Under the pieces are notes generated by a model, which saw only the letters and a list, made by a program, of their open reading frames with translations, was not told where the DNA came from and made no database searches. This document shows, piece by piece, positions 18,541 to 28,205 of a stretch of DNA of 36,818 bases (within the stretch, counting starts at the first letter, position 1; every line of letters starts with the position of its first letter). The position numbers were made by a program, and so were the translations under genes. Source of the stretch: Vibrio thalassae (GTDB lineage Bacteria > Pseudomonadota > Gammaproteobacteria > Enterobacterales > Vibrionaceae); contig NZ_OANU01000064.1 of NCBI RefSeq assembly GCF_900089835.1, positions 98,420-135,237 on the forward strand, written 5' to 3'.

Positions 18541-19164
18541 TTAATTTACGTGTGCAACCGCATCTTTAACCAGTTGACCAAGTTCTTCCCAACGGCCCTC
18601 GTCGATTAGGTTGGTAGGAACCATCCAGGTACCACCGCATGCGAGTACCGACTTGATAGATAGGTAGTCATCAACATTGTTAAGGCTGACGCCGCCGGTA
18701 GGCATGAATTTGACTGGGTAAACAGCAGTCAGGGCTTTTAACATGTTTACGCCTCCTGAAGGTTCAGCTGGGAAGAACTTAAGGGTACGTAGACCCATCT
18801 CCATCGCTTGTTCAACAAGACTTGGGTTGTTTACGCCCGGTACTATTGGTACGTTTTTATCCAAACAATATTGGACTGTACGTGGGTTAAATCCAGGACT
18901 TACGATAAAATCAACACCCGCTTCAATGGCTTGATCAACCTGCGCGTTAGTCAGCACAGTACCTGCGCCAATAAGCATTTCAGGGAATTCTTTACGCATT
19001 ACAGCGATAGCTTCAGCTGCACAATCAGTACGAAAAGTAATTTCAGCACATGGCATACCGTTATCAACCAACGCTTTACCGAGTGGAATCGCATCTTCAA
19101 CTTTGTTGATGGCAATAACTGGAATTACTTTCAAGTTTGCTAGCTGTTCGTTTAATGTTGTCAT
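18541..19164 (-). CDS. eda: Eda, 2-keto-3-deoxy-6-phosphogluconate aldolase
   Basis: KDPG aldolase splits 2-keto-3-deoxy-6-phosphogluconate into pyruvate and glyceraldehyde-3-phosphate, the last step of uronate catabolism. The 207-residue protein is full length. It has Glu41 and Arg45 in the CAEITFRT stretch, GAGTVL (67-72), SPGFNP, and the Schiff-base Lys129 in TLKFFPAE, followed by PTGGV for phosphate binding. It follows kdgK by 14 bases in the same direction, so the two form an operon, ended by a clear terminator. Substitution of another aldolase function is unlikely. Confidence 0.95.
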   Translation of the reverse strand: MTTLNEQLANLKVIPVIAINKVEDAIPLGKALVDNGMPCAEITFRTDCAAEAIAVMRKEFPEMLIGAGTVLTNAQVDQAIEAGVDFIVSPGFNPRTVQYCLDKNVPIVPGVNNPSLVEQAMEMGLRTLKFFPAEPSGGVNMLKALTAVYPVKFMPTGGVSLNNVDDYLSIKSVLACGGTWMVPTNLIDEGRWEELGQLVKDAVAHVN

Positions 19165-19178
19165 TTCTATTTGTCCTA

Positions 19179-20108
19179 CTAATCAAGATTTGGTGTAGCG
19201 TTCTTGGGAATAATGGCGCCGCGATGTTGAATAACCGTCCCTGCAACTTTGTGACCCATTGCCGCTGCCGCTAGCGCGCTGCCGCCCGTTAGGCGTTTTG
19301 CTAGATAACCCGCGCTAAACGAGTCGCCAGCTGCTGTCGTGTCGATAATATTGTCAACGGGCTTGGGGGCGACGTAATTAGCTTGATCGTTCACAACAAC
19401 CAAGCAGTCTTTTGCGCCTCGTTTAATGGCAATTTCTGCAACGCCAGCTTCGCTGGTGCGCTCAATGCATTGTTCAACAGAGGTATCACCAAACAAAGCC
19501 TGTTCATCTTCAAATGTTAACAATGCAGCATCGGTATAGCTAAGCATCGCTTTGTAAGTATTGATTGCGGTGAGCTGATCTGCCCATAGTTTTGGTCGGA
19601 AGTTGTTATCGAAGAAGACTTGACCGCCTTTCTCTTTAAAGGCTTTGAGGAAGCCGAACAACTTATCGCGTCCTGAGTCCGTGAGGATCGCTAAGGTGAT
19701 GCCACTTAAGTAAACCGCATCGTAACCTAATAAGGTGTCGATGAGTTGTTCTGATTCTTGTTGGTCGAAAACAAATTTGGCTGCGGCATCACCTCGCCAA
19801 TAAAAAAAGGTACGCTCGCCTGTTTCATCGGTTTCGATATGGTATAGGCCGGGCATTTTGTCATTGAGACGCAAAATCAAACTTGTATCGATACCTTCTT
19901 GATTCCATGCGTCTATCATCTCCGTTGAGAACGGATCGTTGCCTAACGCCGTAATGTAACTCACTTTAATATCATGAGCGTGAGCAAGTCGAGACAGATA
20001 TAAAGCGGTATTGAGGGTATCACCACCAAAAGCCTGCTTTAAAAGATCATCCTTGCGCTGTAGTTCTACCATGCATTCGCCGATGATGGCGATTCTATAT
20101 TGGTTCAT
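19179..20108 (-). CDS. kdgK: KdgK, 2-keto-3-deoxygluconate kinase (PfkB family)
   Basis: KdgK phosphorylates 2-keto-3-deoxygluconate at C6 with ATP, feeding Eda. From the ATG at 20108 the protein is 309 residues, the length of other KdgK, and starts MNQYRIAIIGECMVEL. Ribokinase-type motifs are GGDTLNTALYLSRL near the start and DTTAAGDSFSAGYL near the end, the Asp being the general base. An upstream in-frame GTG at 20123 would add five residues, but the ATG aligns with the family start. The gene precedes eda. A FadR-type motif lies about 300 bases upstream. Confidence 0.93.
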   Translation of the reverse strand: MNQYRIAIIGECMVELQRKDDLLKQAFGGDTLNTALYLSRLAHAHDIKVSYITALGNDPFSTEMIDAWNQEGIDTSLILRLNDKMPGLYHIETDETGERTFFYWRGDAAAKFVFDQQESEQLIDTLLGYDAVYLSGITLAILTDSGRDKLFGFLKAFKEKGGQVFFDNNFRPKLWADQLTAINTYKAMLSYTDAALLTFEDEQALFGDTSVEQCIERTSEAGVAEIAIKRGAKDCLVVVNDQANYVAPKPVDNIIDTTAAGDSFSAGYLAKRLTGGSALAAAAMGHKVAGTVIQHRGAIIPKNATPNLD

Positions 20109-20588
20109 TGTGTGCGATCTCACTGTGGTGTGATTGGCTTAAAAGGTCGTCCTGTGAATGAGAAAATGGTGTACTCACTGCTTCTTCGAACAAGTAATGC
20201 CTACATTTTATATTCGTGGGCGTCGTCAAAAGTTAGTTTGATTCTTTCCAAATACAAACTAATGATATTTTATCAAACCGACGTTTCAATAATTTAAATC
20301 TAACAGTTTATATCTATGGTTAGTAGTGTTGATAATGTGCTTGCTTAGTTAAATGTGATTAATGTCCACTTTTTTACACAATTCTCAAAGCCATAAATGC
20401 TATTGTATTATTAATGCATAATCAAAATAGCGTAATCTAAATGGGTTTCTGTGGGTAAAGCGATGGGCATTGTTGAAGGTGTGTGTTTTATTTATCAATA
20501 TGAGTCAGATCAGTAAATATCTATCATCTTGAGGGGCTGAAACGGTTACTTCACTATTGAGATCCTTTTCTCAAGCAGTTTTGGTATT
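20109..20588. other. Spacer upstream of kdgK
   Basis: A long AT-rich spacer. It holds the FadR-type motif at 20403-20413 and a small hairpin at 20557-20574 (TTGAGA, loop TCCTTT, TCTCAA). No gene was recognised before the short reading frame at 20589. Confidence 0.5.
20403..20413. promoter_or_regulatory. FadR/GntR-type operator in the kdgK upstream spacer
   Basis: TTGTATTATTA matches the shared WTGTATTAYWA motif, identical to the copies before the first FadR gene and before the CBS pseudogene. It is 295 bases upstream of kdgK and about 175 bases upstream of a small plus-strand frame, so its target is not certain. Confidence 0.45.
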
Positions 20589-20690
20589 ATGGAAATATTT
20601 CAGCAACAACACGAAGCGATTGCATTCATTGGCTTAGCGGTAGCTTTTGTTTGTGGATTTTCGGCTGTGTTTTGGCAAGCGCATCAATAG
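20589..20690 (+). CDS. Possible small single-span membrane protein (33 residues)
   Basis: An ATG frame encodes MEIFQQQHEAIAFIGLAVAF and ends FWQAHQ. It has a polar N-terminus, then a hydrophobic helix of about 18 residues. No good Shine-Dalgarno is visible. A strong terminator follows 120 bases later. The hydrophobic organisation is what a small inner-membrane protein would look like, but chance cannot be excluded. I do not recognise it. Confidence 0.3.
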   Translation: MEIFQQQHEAIAFIGLAVAFVCGFSAVFWQAHQ

Positions 20691-20809
20691 AACAAACTTG
20701 TGTTTTATGTCCTCCAATTGACCAGCGTTGGCAATGACGTTTGCGGCGTTTCTTGGTGGGTCTGTTCTGCTGTAAACAGCAGATGAATAATACATCGTAG
20801 TTACGATTT

Positions 20810-20840
20810 AAAAGCCCTAGTCGCAATGACTAGGGCTTTT
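20810..20840. terminator. Bidirectional terminator at the end of the betaine operon
   Basis: Perfect 13-bp arms AAAAGCCCTAGTC (20810-20822) and GACTAGGGCTTTT (20828-20840) flank the loop GCAAT, with A/T-runs on both sides. It lies 84 bases after the choV stop on the minus strand and would also end any plus-strand transcript from the spacer. Confidence 0.9.
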
Positions 20841-20923
20841 CGCTGTTGATTGCACCAGCTATTGAAACAGCGATATTTTGCTGACTCAATGTCAGCGAGA
20901 TTTAGTGACGAGCGCCAAGTTTG

Positions 20924-22111
20924 TTAGGCCGCTTGGTGAGCATTAAAGTTACCTAACAATGCATCATAAAATTCACTGTCATCGAGAATGCCAACGACTC
21001 TACCAGACTCAACCAACAAAATCGGTAACCTACTACGCTGCTTAAGTTCTATTGCTTCTCTCATACCGATGTCTGGACTGGCGACCACGACGGTACTTTG
21101 ATCAATATGGGCCAGATCACCTCGATTTGCATCCCAATGCACGAGCTTTAGTTCCTCGTCTTTAACTATGCTGAGTTTGCCATTCGCTTGATTGACCCAA
21201 ACCGATTGATCGGAACAGATCTGCAAACGATCATGTTCTTGCTTTAGCTCACTTGCTGGTTGCATTAATGAGCGGCCTTTAAGTACGTTAAGCGGGTTAG
21301 TGTGGGCAACAAAGTCACGGACGTAGTCGTTTTCTGGTGTGAGGATAATTTCTTCTGGCTTCGCATGTTGAATCAGTTTGCCAGATTCCATGATGGCAAT
21401 ATTGTTGCCTATTTTTAGAGCCTCATCCAAATCGTGACTGACGAATAGAATCGTCTTATTAAGTTTTTCTTGGAGAAGAATCAGCTCATCTTGCAGCTGG
21501 GTTCGAATCAATGGATCTAGCGCAGAAAAGGGTTCGTCCATCAATAAGATGTCAGTATCCATGGCAAATGCACGAGCGAGTCCAACACGCTGCTGCATAC
21601 CACCTGATAGCTCATGCGGGTACTTATCTTCCCACTCAGAGAGACCAACAAGCTCTAGCTGCTCGCGTGCTTTGTTTCGCCTTGTCGACTTCGATATGCC
21701 TTGCAGTTCAAGTCCAAAAGCTACATTGTCCAACACGGTTAGCCAAGGCATCAAAGCAAATTTCTGAAAGACCATAGAAACACGGTGAGTACGAAGGTGA
21801 CGCAACGTTTCGTCATCACAAGAGGCTAAATCAACATATTCGTCACCATTTTTCAGCGCTAATGAGCCTCGGGAGATGGTGTTTAACCCATTGACTGCAC
21901 GCAGTAAACTGGACTTACCTGAGCCTGAAAGTCCCATCAGGACGCAAATCTCACCTTCTTTTACGCTCATCGACACATTATCGACCCCGACGACTTGCGA
22001 GGTTTGGTCGATGATTTCTTGACGAGTCTTGCCTTGGTCAAGTTGCTCAAGCGCTAATTGCGGCTTATCACCGAAGACAACGTCTAGGTTTTTAATCGTA
22101 ATGGCATCCAT
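20924..22111 (-). CDS. choV: Choline/betaine ABC transporter, ATP-binding subunit (ChoV/ProV)
   Basis: This is the ATPase of a quaternary-amine importer, 395 residues. Walker A GLSGSGKSS, the Q-loop region VFQKFALMPW, signature LSGGMQQR, Walker B ILLMDEPFSALD and the switch His in FVSHDLDEA are all present. A C-terminal CBS-like region (VVVASPDIGMREAIELKQ, RLPILLVESGRVVGIL) is the usual ProV/OpuAA ionic-strength sensor region. It starts 2 bases past the choW stop and is last in the betI-betB-betA-choX-choW-choV operon. Choline is favoured over betaine as ligand because of the bet genes. Confidence 0.92.
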   Translation of the reverse strand: MDAITIKNLDVVFGDKPQLALEQLDQGKTRQEIIDQTSQVVGVDNVSMSVKEGEICVLMGLSGSGKSSLLRAVNGLNTISRGSLALKNGDEYVDLASCDDETLRHLRTHRVSMVFQKFALMPWLTVLDNVAFGLELQGISKSTRRNKAREQLELVGLSEWEDKYPHELSGGMQQRVGLARAFAMDTDILLMDEPFSALDPLIRTQLQDELILLQEKLNKTILFVSHDLDEALKIGNNIAIMESGKLIQHAKPEEIILTPENDYVRDFVAHTNPLNVLKGRSLMQPASELKQEHDRLQICSDQSVWVNQANGKLSIVKDEELKLVHWDANRGDLAHIDQSTVVVASPDIGMREAIELKQRSRLPILLVESGRVVGILDDSEFYDALLGNFNAHQAA

Positions 22112-22113
22112 GA

Positions 22114-22956
22114 CTAGGCTTCCTTTTGATTCGGTGATTTACAGAGTCGGTCTAGGATAATAGCAACTAGGACAATCGCTAATCCAGCTTCAAATCCTTG
22201 AGAAATATTGACCGTATTTAAGGCTCGAACGACGGGTTTACCCAGCCCATCCGCACCGACGAGAGCGGCGATGACCACCATGGATAAAGACAGCATGATG
22301 CATTGGGTTACGCCAGCCATGATGCTGGGCATGGCCGCTGGCAGTTCTACTTTAAACAATAGCTTCATTCGTGTGGCACCAAATGCCTTGCCTGCTTCCA
22401 CCAACTCTTCCGGTACTTTGGTGATGCCAAGGTAAGTCAGTCTAATTGGCGCGGCGATGGCGAAAATAATGGTGGAGATCAATCCGGGAACAATACCGAG
22501 TCCAAACAGAACCAAAGTTGGAATCAGATAGACGAAAGTGGGGACGGTTTGCATTAAATCGAGAATGGGGCGCAGCAACGTATACAGCCAAGGGCGGTGT
22601 GCAGCCATGATGCCAAGAGGTACGCCAATTAATACAGAAATCGTTGTCGCGGCAAACACCAAAACAAAGGTTTCTAGCATTTCTTGCCAGTAGCCAAGGT
22701 TCAAAATCGTCAGCAAAGCACCAATGACAAATAGTACCAAAGGGATACTACGGTGCAGATACCAAGCAATGGCAGCGGTCATCATGATCGGCATTGCAGG
22801 CGGCATCCATTTAAACACATCAACGACAAACAAAATGATGGTTTCAAGGAAAATAGAAATTGTGTCGAACAAACCGGCGGCATTGAATGTCAGCCAATCG
22901 ACACCCGCTTCCATCCATTGACCCAGAGGGATTTTGTTGTCAGTAATAAAATTCAC
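22114..22956 (-). CDS. choW: Choline/betaine ABC transporter, permease subunit (ChoW/ProW)
   Basis: A 280-residue ABC permease with about six to seven membrane helices. The binding-protein-dependent transport domain runs from about residue 85 to 270, including the EAA-like coupling segment EELVEAGKAFGATRMKLLFK followed by VELPAAMPSIMAG. It is shorter at the N-terminus than Escherichia coli ProW, as in Cho-type systems. It begins 50 bases after choX, with a strong hairpin in that gap, and its stop is 2 bases from the choV start. Confidence 0.92.
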   Translation of the reverse strand: MNFITDNKIPLGQWMEAGVDWLTFNAAGLFDTISIFLETIILFVVDVFKWMPPAMPIMMTAAIAWYLHRSIPLVLFVIGALLTILNLGYWQEMLETFVLVFAATTISVLIGVPLGIMAAHRPWLYTLLRPILDLMQTVPTFVYLIPTLVLFGLGIVPGLISTIIFAIAAPIRLTYLGITKVPEELVEAGKAFGATRMKLLFKVELPAAMPSIMAGVTQCIMLSLSMVVIAALVGADGLGKPVVRALNTVNISQGFEAGLAIVLVAIILDRLCKSPNQKEA

Positions 22957-22976
22957 AATACAACCTTAGTGTTTTT

Positions 22977-22998
22977 GAGTGGGCAGTGATGCCCACTC
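22977..22998 (-). repeat. Intercistronic hairpin between choX and choW
   Basis: GAGTGGGCA (22977-22985) and TGCCCACTC (22990-22998) form a perfect 9-bp stem with loop GTGA, right after the choX stop (23007). On the minus strand it is followed by AAAAACAC, not T, so it is not a terminator. It probably protects the choX message end, so that the binding protein is made in excess over the membrane subunits. Confidence 0.6.
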
Positions 22999-23006
22999 GT
23001 TTTGAA

Positions 23007-23945
23007 TTACGCTTTTGAGTCGATGTAGTTTTGTACCGCTGCATTTGCGTCTTCACCCGACAGAGTTTTCACGCCAGATAGCCAAGCTTCTACTTGCTCT
23101 GGATTTGCTTTCATCCATTGCAGTGCCGCTTTTGACGGTTGCACATTCTGATTTAAGATGGCTTCCATCAATTGGTTTTCCATCTCAAGGTTGAACTCTA
23201 GGTTTTGCAGCAGTTGACCCACGTTTTGGCATTCAGAGAGATAGTTGGCACGTACGTTGGTGTAAACGTTGGCACCGCCGTAGTTAGGACCGAAGTAATC
23301 GTCACCGCCAGAGAGATACTCCATTTCGATATTGCTGTTCATTGGGTGTGGTGCCCAACCTAAATAGACGATCCATTGGTCGCGGCGTGCAGCGCGAGAA
23401 ACCTGAGATACCATGCCCGCTTCACTAGATTCGACTAAGTTAAAGTCCTTAAGACCGAAAGCGTTGCTGTCGATCATGGATTGAATAAGGCGGTTACCAT
23501 CGTTGCCTGGTTCAATGCCGTAAATGCGGTCGCGGAATTTGTCGGCATGTTTGGCTAAATCTGCAAAGCTTTTTACGCCAGCGTCATAGACATACTTAGG
23601 CACGGCTAGGGTGTACTTAGCGCCTTCTAGATTGGCACGAACGGTTTCTACGGTTTTGGCGTCACGATATTTAGCGATATCTCCCTCCATCGTAGGCATC
23701 CAGTTGCCAAGGAAGATATCGATATCACCGTTCGCCATTGAAGAGTAAGTGACAGGCACTGACAGAAGATCGGTTTTAGTTTTGTAACCCATGCCTTTTA
23801 ATAGCTCGGTTGTGACCGCCGTGGTTGCAGTGATGTCTGTCCAGCCAACATCGGCGAAACGTACCGTTTCACATTGGTTGGCATAGGCGTTCATGGCCAT
23901 ACTACTTAGAGCGAGTGCTGAGAGTGTTTTTGTCATCGTTGACAT
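23007..23945 (-). CDS. choX: Choline/betaine ABC transporter, periplasmic binding protein (ChoX/ProX)
   Basis: A 312-residue substrate-binding protein of the OpuAC/ChoX class. The N-terminal signal peptide ends around Ala22 (MSTMTKTLSALALSSMAMNA, then YA before NQCETVRF). Mature sequence includes FADVGWTDITATTA and DIFLGNWMPTMEGD. These carry tryptophan/aromatic residues of the cation-binding box typical for quaternary ammonium ligands. It captures choline (or betaine) in the periplasm for ChoWV. It lies 37 bases after betA and before the hairpin and choW. Ligand preference is inferred from the bet operon. Confidence 0.9.
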   Translation of the reverse strand: MSTMTKTLSALALSSMAMNAYANQCETVRFADVGWTDITATTAVTTELLKGMGYKTKTDLLSVPVTYSSMANGDIDIFLGNWMPTMEGDIAKYRDAKTVETVRANLEGAKYTLAVPKYVYDAGVKSFADLAKHADKFRDRIYGIEPGNDGNRLIQSMIDSNAFGLKDFNLVESSEAGMVSQVSRAARRDQWIVYLGWAPHPMNSNIEMEYLSGGDDYFGPNYGGANVYTNVRANYLSECQNVGQLLQNLEFNLEMENQLMEAILNQNVQPSKAALQWMKANPEQVEAWLSGVKTLSGEDANAAVQNYIDSKA

Positions 23946-23982
23946 GCTATTTCCTTTTTATTTTTGGTTGACTTTGGTGGAC

Positions 23983-25671
23983 TTAGTCCAGCTCTCTCAA
24001 TGGAGAGCCAATTCGTTGTGTTTGTTCCCAGTTCGGGGCGAGCCAAACGGGTTGCTTGTCTTGCTGAAGAGGCTTACCCAAGATGATGTCGGCAGCGCGC
24101 TCGGCAACCATGATGGTTGGGCCGTTGAGATTGCCGTTTGGGATCGTTGGGAAAATGGAAGAATCGACCACGCGTAGGGCTTTGATACCGCGAACGCGGC
24201 ACTGCTCGTCGAGTACGGCTAGTGGGTCATCATCGGCCCCCATTTTGCAACTGCAAGAAGGGTGATATGCGCTTTCTACGTTCTGCTTTACCCACTCATC
24301 GATAGCGTCGTCGCTTTGAATATGGAGCCCAGGTTGAATCTCATCACCGCGGTAGGCATCCATTGCGGGTTGATTTAGAATCTCACGAGTCAGGCGAATG
24401 CAGTCTCGCCAATCTTGGCGGTCTTGCTCGGTCGAAATGTAATTGAACTCAATTAATGGCTTGTCATGCGGATTTGCCGAGCGGATCTCTACGGTGCCAC
24501 GGCTCTCGGGTTTATTAGGTCCCACATGCACTTGGAAACCATGCCCATCAAACGCCGCTTGTCCGTCATAACGCATGGCAGCTGGAAGAAAATGGTATTG
24601 AATGTTGGGCCACTTCAGTCCTTTACGAGAACGAATAAACGCGCAAGATTCAAAGTGATTGGTCGCACCTAAGCCTTTGCGAGTAACAATCCATTCTGCG
24701 CCAATAAGCCCTTTGCTCACCAAACCGAGTTTGCTGTTTAGCGTGATTGGCTGAGAGCAGTGGTATTGGAAATAGACTTCAAGGTGGTCTTGAAGATTAG
24801 CACCTACACCAGCAAGGTCGTGTTCTACCGTCACGCCTGCGCGCTCCAACACCTTTTTAGGACCGATACCGGAAAGCTGTAATAGCTGCACTGAGCCTAT
24901 AGAACCAGCACTAGAAATGACCTCTTTGTTTACTTTGGCGTCGACGACAGTACCTGACTTTTCATACTGGACGCCGACAGCTTGCTTAGCTTCCAATAGG
25001 ACTTGATGAACTACGACACCTTTAATCAGCGTGAGGTTAGAGCGCTTGAGAGCGCGTTTTAGATAGGCATTGGATGTAGAAGCTCGGACCCCACCATCAA
25101 CAGTCATGTGCATCGGACCAAAGCCTTCTTGCTGATAACCGTTATAGTCTTGAGTTTCAGGGTAACCGGCTTCTTTGCCTGCCTCGATAAAGGCTTGATA
25201 GAGTGGGTTACGAGTCATGTTATTACCATTGCAAGTGCCAACTGGGCCGTCCCCACCACGATACTCATCGCTGCCACCATCCCAAGACTCTGCGCGGCGG
25301 AAATAGGGTAAACAAGACTGGTAGTTCCAACCTTTTGCACCTTGCTGTTCCCATTGGTCGAAATCACAAGCATGCCCACGAACATACACCATTCCGTTAA
25401 TGGATGAGCTACCGCCAAGTACTTTACCGCGAGGACAATGTAGCTTGCGCCCATCTAGACCCGCCTCTTCAGTGGTTTCAAATTGCCAAGCGTATTTTTC
25501 GGTGTTCATTGGGTAAGAAAGGGCCGTTGGCATCTGAATAAAAATACTTTTATCGCTGCCACCTGCTTCCAATAGTAATACAGAGTGCTCACCGCTTTCC
25601 GTTAGTCGGTCTGCCAAAACACAGCCAGCCGATCCCGCGCCGACGATAATATAATCGTAGCGTTGTTCCAT
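23983..25671 (-). CDS. betA: BetA, choline dehydrogenase (GMC oxidoreductase)
   Basis: BetA oxidises choline to betaine aldehyde, delivering electrons to the respiratory chain. The 562-residue protein has the FAD motif [16 protein letters not shown] near residue 7, the GMC signature [20 protein letters not shown], a second GMC signature [18 protein letters not shown] and the catalytic His region [11 protein letters not shown]. The ATG at 25671 is preferred because it has a good GGAG ribosome site and gives [13 protein letters not shown]; an ATG at 25692 has none. The gene follows betB by 23 bases. Confidence 0.93.
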   Translation of the reverse strand: MEQRYDYIIVGAGSAGCVLADRLTESGEHSVLLLEAGGSDKSIFIQMPTALSYPMNTEKYAWQFETTEEAGLDGRKLHCPRGKVLGGSSSINGMVYVRGHACDFDQWEQQGAKGWNYQSCLPYFRRAESWDGGSDEYRGGDGPVGTCNGNNMTRNPLYQAFIEAGKEAGYPETQDYNGYQQEGFGPMHMTVDGGVRASTSNAYLKRALKRSNLTLIKGVVVHQVLLEAKQAVGVQYEKSGTVVDAKVNKEVISSAGSIGSVQLLQLSGIGPKKVLERAGVTVEHDLAGVGANLQDHLEVYFQYHCSQPITLNSKLGLVSKGLIGAEWIVTRKGLGATNHFESCAFIRSRKGLKWPNIQYHFLPAAMRYDGQAAFDGHGFQVHVGPNKPESRGTVEIRSANPHDKPLIEFNYISTEQDRQDWRDCIRLTREILNQPAMDAYRGDEIQPGLHIQSDDAIDEWVKQNVESAYHPSCSCKMGADDDPLAVLDEQCRVRGIKALRVVDSSIFPTIPNGNLNGPTIMVAERAADIILGKPLQQDKQPVWLAPNWEQTQRIGSPLRELD

Positions 25672-25694
25672 AATCTGTCTCCGTAAACTCATCG

Positions 25695-27155
25695 TTAGGC
25701 GTAAGGGCTGGCGTACTCACCAAGCTCGATTAACACGCTCTTAGTTTGGGTGTAATGCCTCAAGGTCTCAGGTCCATTTTCACGACCAATACCAGAATGC
25801 TTATATCCGCCTACGGGCATTTCTGCTGGAGAATCACCCCAGGTGTTCACCCAGCAAATGCCCGCTTGCATTTGATGAATAACGCGATGCGCTCGTGATA
25901 AATCTTGAGTGAAAAGCCCAGCGGCCAATCCATAATCAGTGTCGTTAGCGCGTGCTATAACGTCTTGTTCGTCATTGAATGTAAGTACTGACATGACAGG
26001 TCCGAAGATCTCCTGCTGTACATGCGGCATGTTGTCGTCACAATCGACGAAGACAGTTGGCACGACGAAGTTACCTTTATCTAACCCATTTTCAGTCACC
26101 TGATAACCGCCAGTCAGTAGGGTTGCGCCACTTTTCTTAGCACTTTCAATGGCGTCTAAAACTTTAGATAAGTGTGTTTTTGAAATGAGGGCACCAACTT
26201 GAGTTTTGCTGTCCATCGGGTCACCAACGATCAGTTTTTCAGTGCGGGATTTCAGCTGCTCAATAAAGGCTGAGTAGAGAGATTCATGTACAAAGACGCG
26301 GGTGCCGTTAGTGCAGACCTCGCCTTGGGTATAGAAATTCGCGACCATAGCGGCAGACACTGCGTCATCCAGTTTAGCGTCTTCAAAGATGATCATTGGA
26401 GACTTACCGCCAAGCTCCATGGTGACGTGTTTAAGGGTTTGAGCACTATCAGCCATGACTTTCTTCCCTGTACCTGATTCACCGGTAAAGGAAACTTTGG
26501 CGATATCAGGATGTGCCGTCAGCATCTGACCAACCCGATGATCACCTTGAATCACATTGAACACACCATCTGGTACGCCCGCTTCACTATAGATTTCCGC
26601 AAGCTTCAGTGCGCTTAGAGGCGTTTCTTCCGAAGGCTTGAAAATCATGGCATTACCCGCCGCAAGTGCCGGTGCAGACTTCCACATAGCAATTTGAATC
26701 GGGTAGTTCCAGGCGCCAATTCCCGCGCAGATGCCTAAAGGTTCACGTCTGGTGTAGAAAAACTGATTCTCGCTAAGTGGTTGTTGCTCACCTTGCAGTG
26801 CTGGAGCGAGACCAGCGTAATATTCGATGACGTCGGCGCCCGTGGCAATATCCACTTCGAGGGCTTCTTGTAGCGGTTTTCCGGTGTCAGCTACTTCAAG
26901 AGCTGCGAGCTCATCATTGCGCTCACGCAGTAATGCCAAGGCTTTGAGCAAGATTCGGCTGCGCTCGATGGGCGTCATTGCTGACCAAACGGCAAACCCT
27001 TTTTTAGCGGACTCGATAGCAAACTCGAGATCCTTTGGGCTAGCTTGGACAATCTCGGCTAATGGCTCACCATTGGCTGGATTATAGGTAGTAAAATATT
27101 CATCGGACGAGCCATGTTGAGCTTGTCCATCGATATAGAGTGTTTTCATATCCAT
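25695..27155 (-). CDS. betB: BetB, betaine aldehyde dehydrogenase
   Basis: BetB oxidises betaine aldehyde to glycine betaine with NAD(P)+. This 486-residue aldehyde dehydrogenase has the motifs PWNYPI-like [22 protein letters not shown], the catalytic Glu in [10 protein letters not shown] and the catalytic Cys in [15 protein letters not shown]. The product is the compatible solute that protects marine bacteria from salt. The gene lies between betI (19 bases upstream) and betA in a tight operon. The ATG at 27155 and one two codons later are both possible starts. Confidence 0.94.
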   Translation of the reverse strand: MDMKTLYIDGQAQHGSSDEYFTTYNPANGEPLAEIVQASPKDLEFAIESAKKGFAVWSAMTPIERSRILLKALALLRERNDELAALEVADTGKPLQEALEVDIATGADVIEYYAGLAPALQGEQQPLSENQFFYTRREPLGICAGIGAWNYPIQIAMWKSAPALAAGNAMIFKPSEETPLSALKLAEIYSEAGVPDGVFNVIQGDHRVGQMLTAHPDIAKVSFTGESGTGKKVMADSAQTLKHVTMELGGKSPMIIFEDAKLDDAVSAAMVANFYTQGEVCTNGTRVFVHESLYSAFIEQLKSRTEKLIVGDPMDSKTQVGALISKTHLSKVLDAIESAKKSGATLLTGGYQVTENGLDKGNFVVPTVFVDCDDNMPHVQQEIFGPVMSVLTFNDEQDVIARANDTDYGLAAGLFTQDLSRAHRVIHQMQAGICWVNTWGDSPAEMPVGGYKHSGIGRENGPETLRHYTQTKSVLIELGEYASPYA

Positions 27156-27174
27156 TTGAAAGTCTAACTTTTGA

Positions 27175-27771
27175 TTATTTTAATGAGTAAAAAGTGAGCT
27201 GCTTATCGAGATAGTCGTTGATAATAAAACGCGCTTTGTCGGCATCGATACCTTCAGGTGTCAAGGTTCCTCTGAGCCAAATACCGTCAATAAGTGCAGC
27301 TATGCCATTCGCAATAACGGTAGCTTGCTCTGGCGTAAACAGTGTGTTGAGTTCGATCTTTAGGTGCGATAACAGACGTTTTTCGTTAACACGCTGTAGG
27401 CGTTTGAGCTGAGGGTCATGCATCGAATAAGACCAAAATGCTAACCAAGTTTTCGCCACTTTGTTTTCGGCCTGAAACCCAACAAAGTTGGCATCAACAA
27501 TGGCATTGATACGTTTGACATGTTCTGTCTTGGGAATTTGACGCAGGTGGGAGGTCACAGTTTGAGAAAGCTGTCTTAGGATCTCTCGCATGGTCTCTTC
27601 AAGAAGGCCGTGCTTACCACCAAAATAGTGGTTGATGATACCTGTAGAGACGCCGGCCTCCTTAGCAATTAACGAGATACTTGCGGCGTGCAAGCCCACA
27701 CGATCTATAACAGACATGGCTGCTTGAACCAGTTGTGGTTTCCTGACTAATGGCATGCCAACCTTCGGCAT
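27175..27771 (-). CDS. betI: BetI, TetR-family repressor of the betaine operon
   Basis: BetI is the choline-responsive repressor of bet genes. The 198-residue TetR-type protein has the N-terminal helix-turn-helix ([21 protein letters not shown] in outline: [20 protein letters not shown]) and ends with a C-terminal ligand domain ([14 protein letters not shown]). GGGAG sits just before the ATG at 27771. It is first in the operon, and a TetR-type dyad lies 19 bases further upstream, as expected for autoregulation. Confidence 0.93.
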   Translation of the reverse strand: MPKVGMPLVRKPQLVQAAMSVIDRVGLHAASISLIAKEAGVSTGIINHYFGGKHGLLEETMREILRQLSQTVTSHLRQIPKTEHVKRINAIVDANFVGFQAENKVAKTWLAFWSYSMHDPQLKRLQRVNEKRLLSHLKIELNTLFTPEQATVIANGIAALIDGIWLRGTLTPEGIDADKARFIINDYLDKQLTFYSLK

Positions 27772-27789
27772 TTGAGCTCCCTTTTATTT

Positions 27790-27809
27790 TTAATTGAACG
27801 TTCAGTTAA
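27790..27809. promoter_or_regulatory. BetI operator
   Basis: TTAATTGAACGTTCAGTTAA is a 20-base dyad with nine of ten complementary pairs and a perfect TGAACGTTCA core. It lies 19 bases upstream of betI, next to a TATATT that could be the -10 box. The core matches known BetI boxes. Confidence 0.75.
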
Positions 27810-28205
27810 ATATAAAATGCCTGAAAAAAGGTTTGAGTTCAAATTAAATATCTCTTTTTTGCTTAACCAGTAAGTAAACATTTTTTAACACAACTAAAGA
27901 GTGGGTCTATCATTCGATACCAAAGAGACAGGTCAATAAAAGTGCCAAACCAAGTTGTATAGTTGCTTATTGATAGTTAAGTCTTTGATTTGGAGTGATT
28001 GTTTTGGTTTGTAATTTATCTGGGAGTGAAAGGTTTGGAATTTGGCTTCGGCGGAAAAAACCTATTGAGTAGTCTGACTTGGTTAAATAAATATTTAGAG
28101 TACGAACAATTAAAGAGTAATGACGCAAGAGAGCTGCGAAGAACGGCAACTTGGAGAGGAGAAGTGGGCAGTTAAGAGAGGCTCTACTGCCCATTGCGTT
28201 AGTGT
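27810..28205. other. Spacer between betI and kdgF
   Basis: About 400 bases without a recognised gene. It holds the bet promoter area, a TTATTGATA at 27967-27975 that resembles one half of a Vibrio LuxR/HapR quorum-sensing site, and the hairpin after kdgF (28165-28193). A 29-codon plus-strand frame beginning near 28119 looks like chance. Confidence 0.5.
28165..28193 (-). terminator. Hairpin downstream of kdgF
   Basis: TGGGCAGT (28165-28172) pairs with ACTGCCCA (28186-28193), with an inner AGAG/CTCT stem. It is 12 bases past the kdgF stop but lacks a T-run on the minus strand, so it is a likely RNA 3' end structure rather than a classic terminator. Confidence 0.45.

Noticed and set aside
20353..20368. 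TGTGATTAATGTCCAC as CRP site before kdgK
   Set aside because: Only the left arm matches; the right arm is poor.
25672..25692. ATG at 25692 as start of betA
   Set aside because: No ribosome site, and the ATG at 25671 has GGAG at good distance and fits the family N-terminus.
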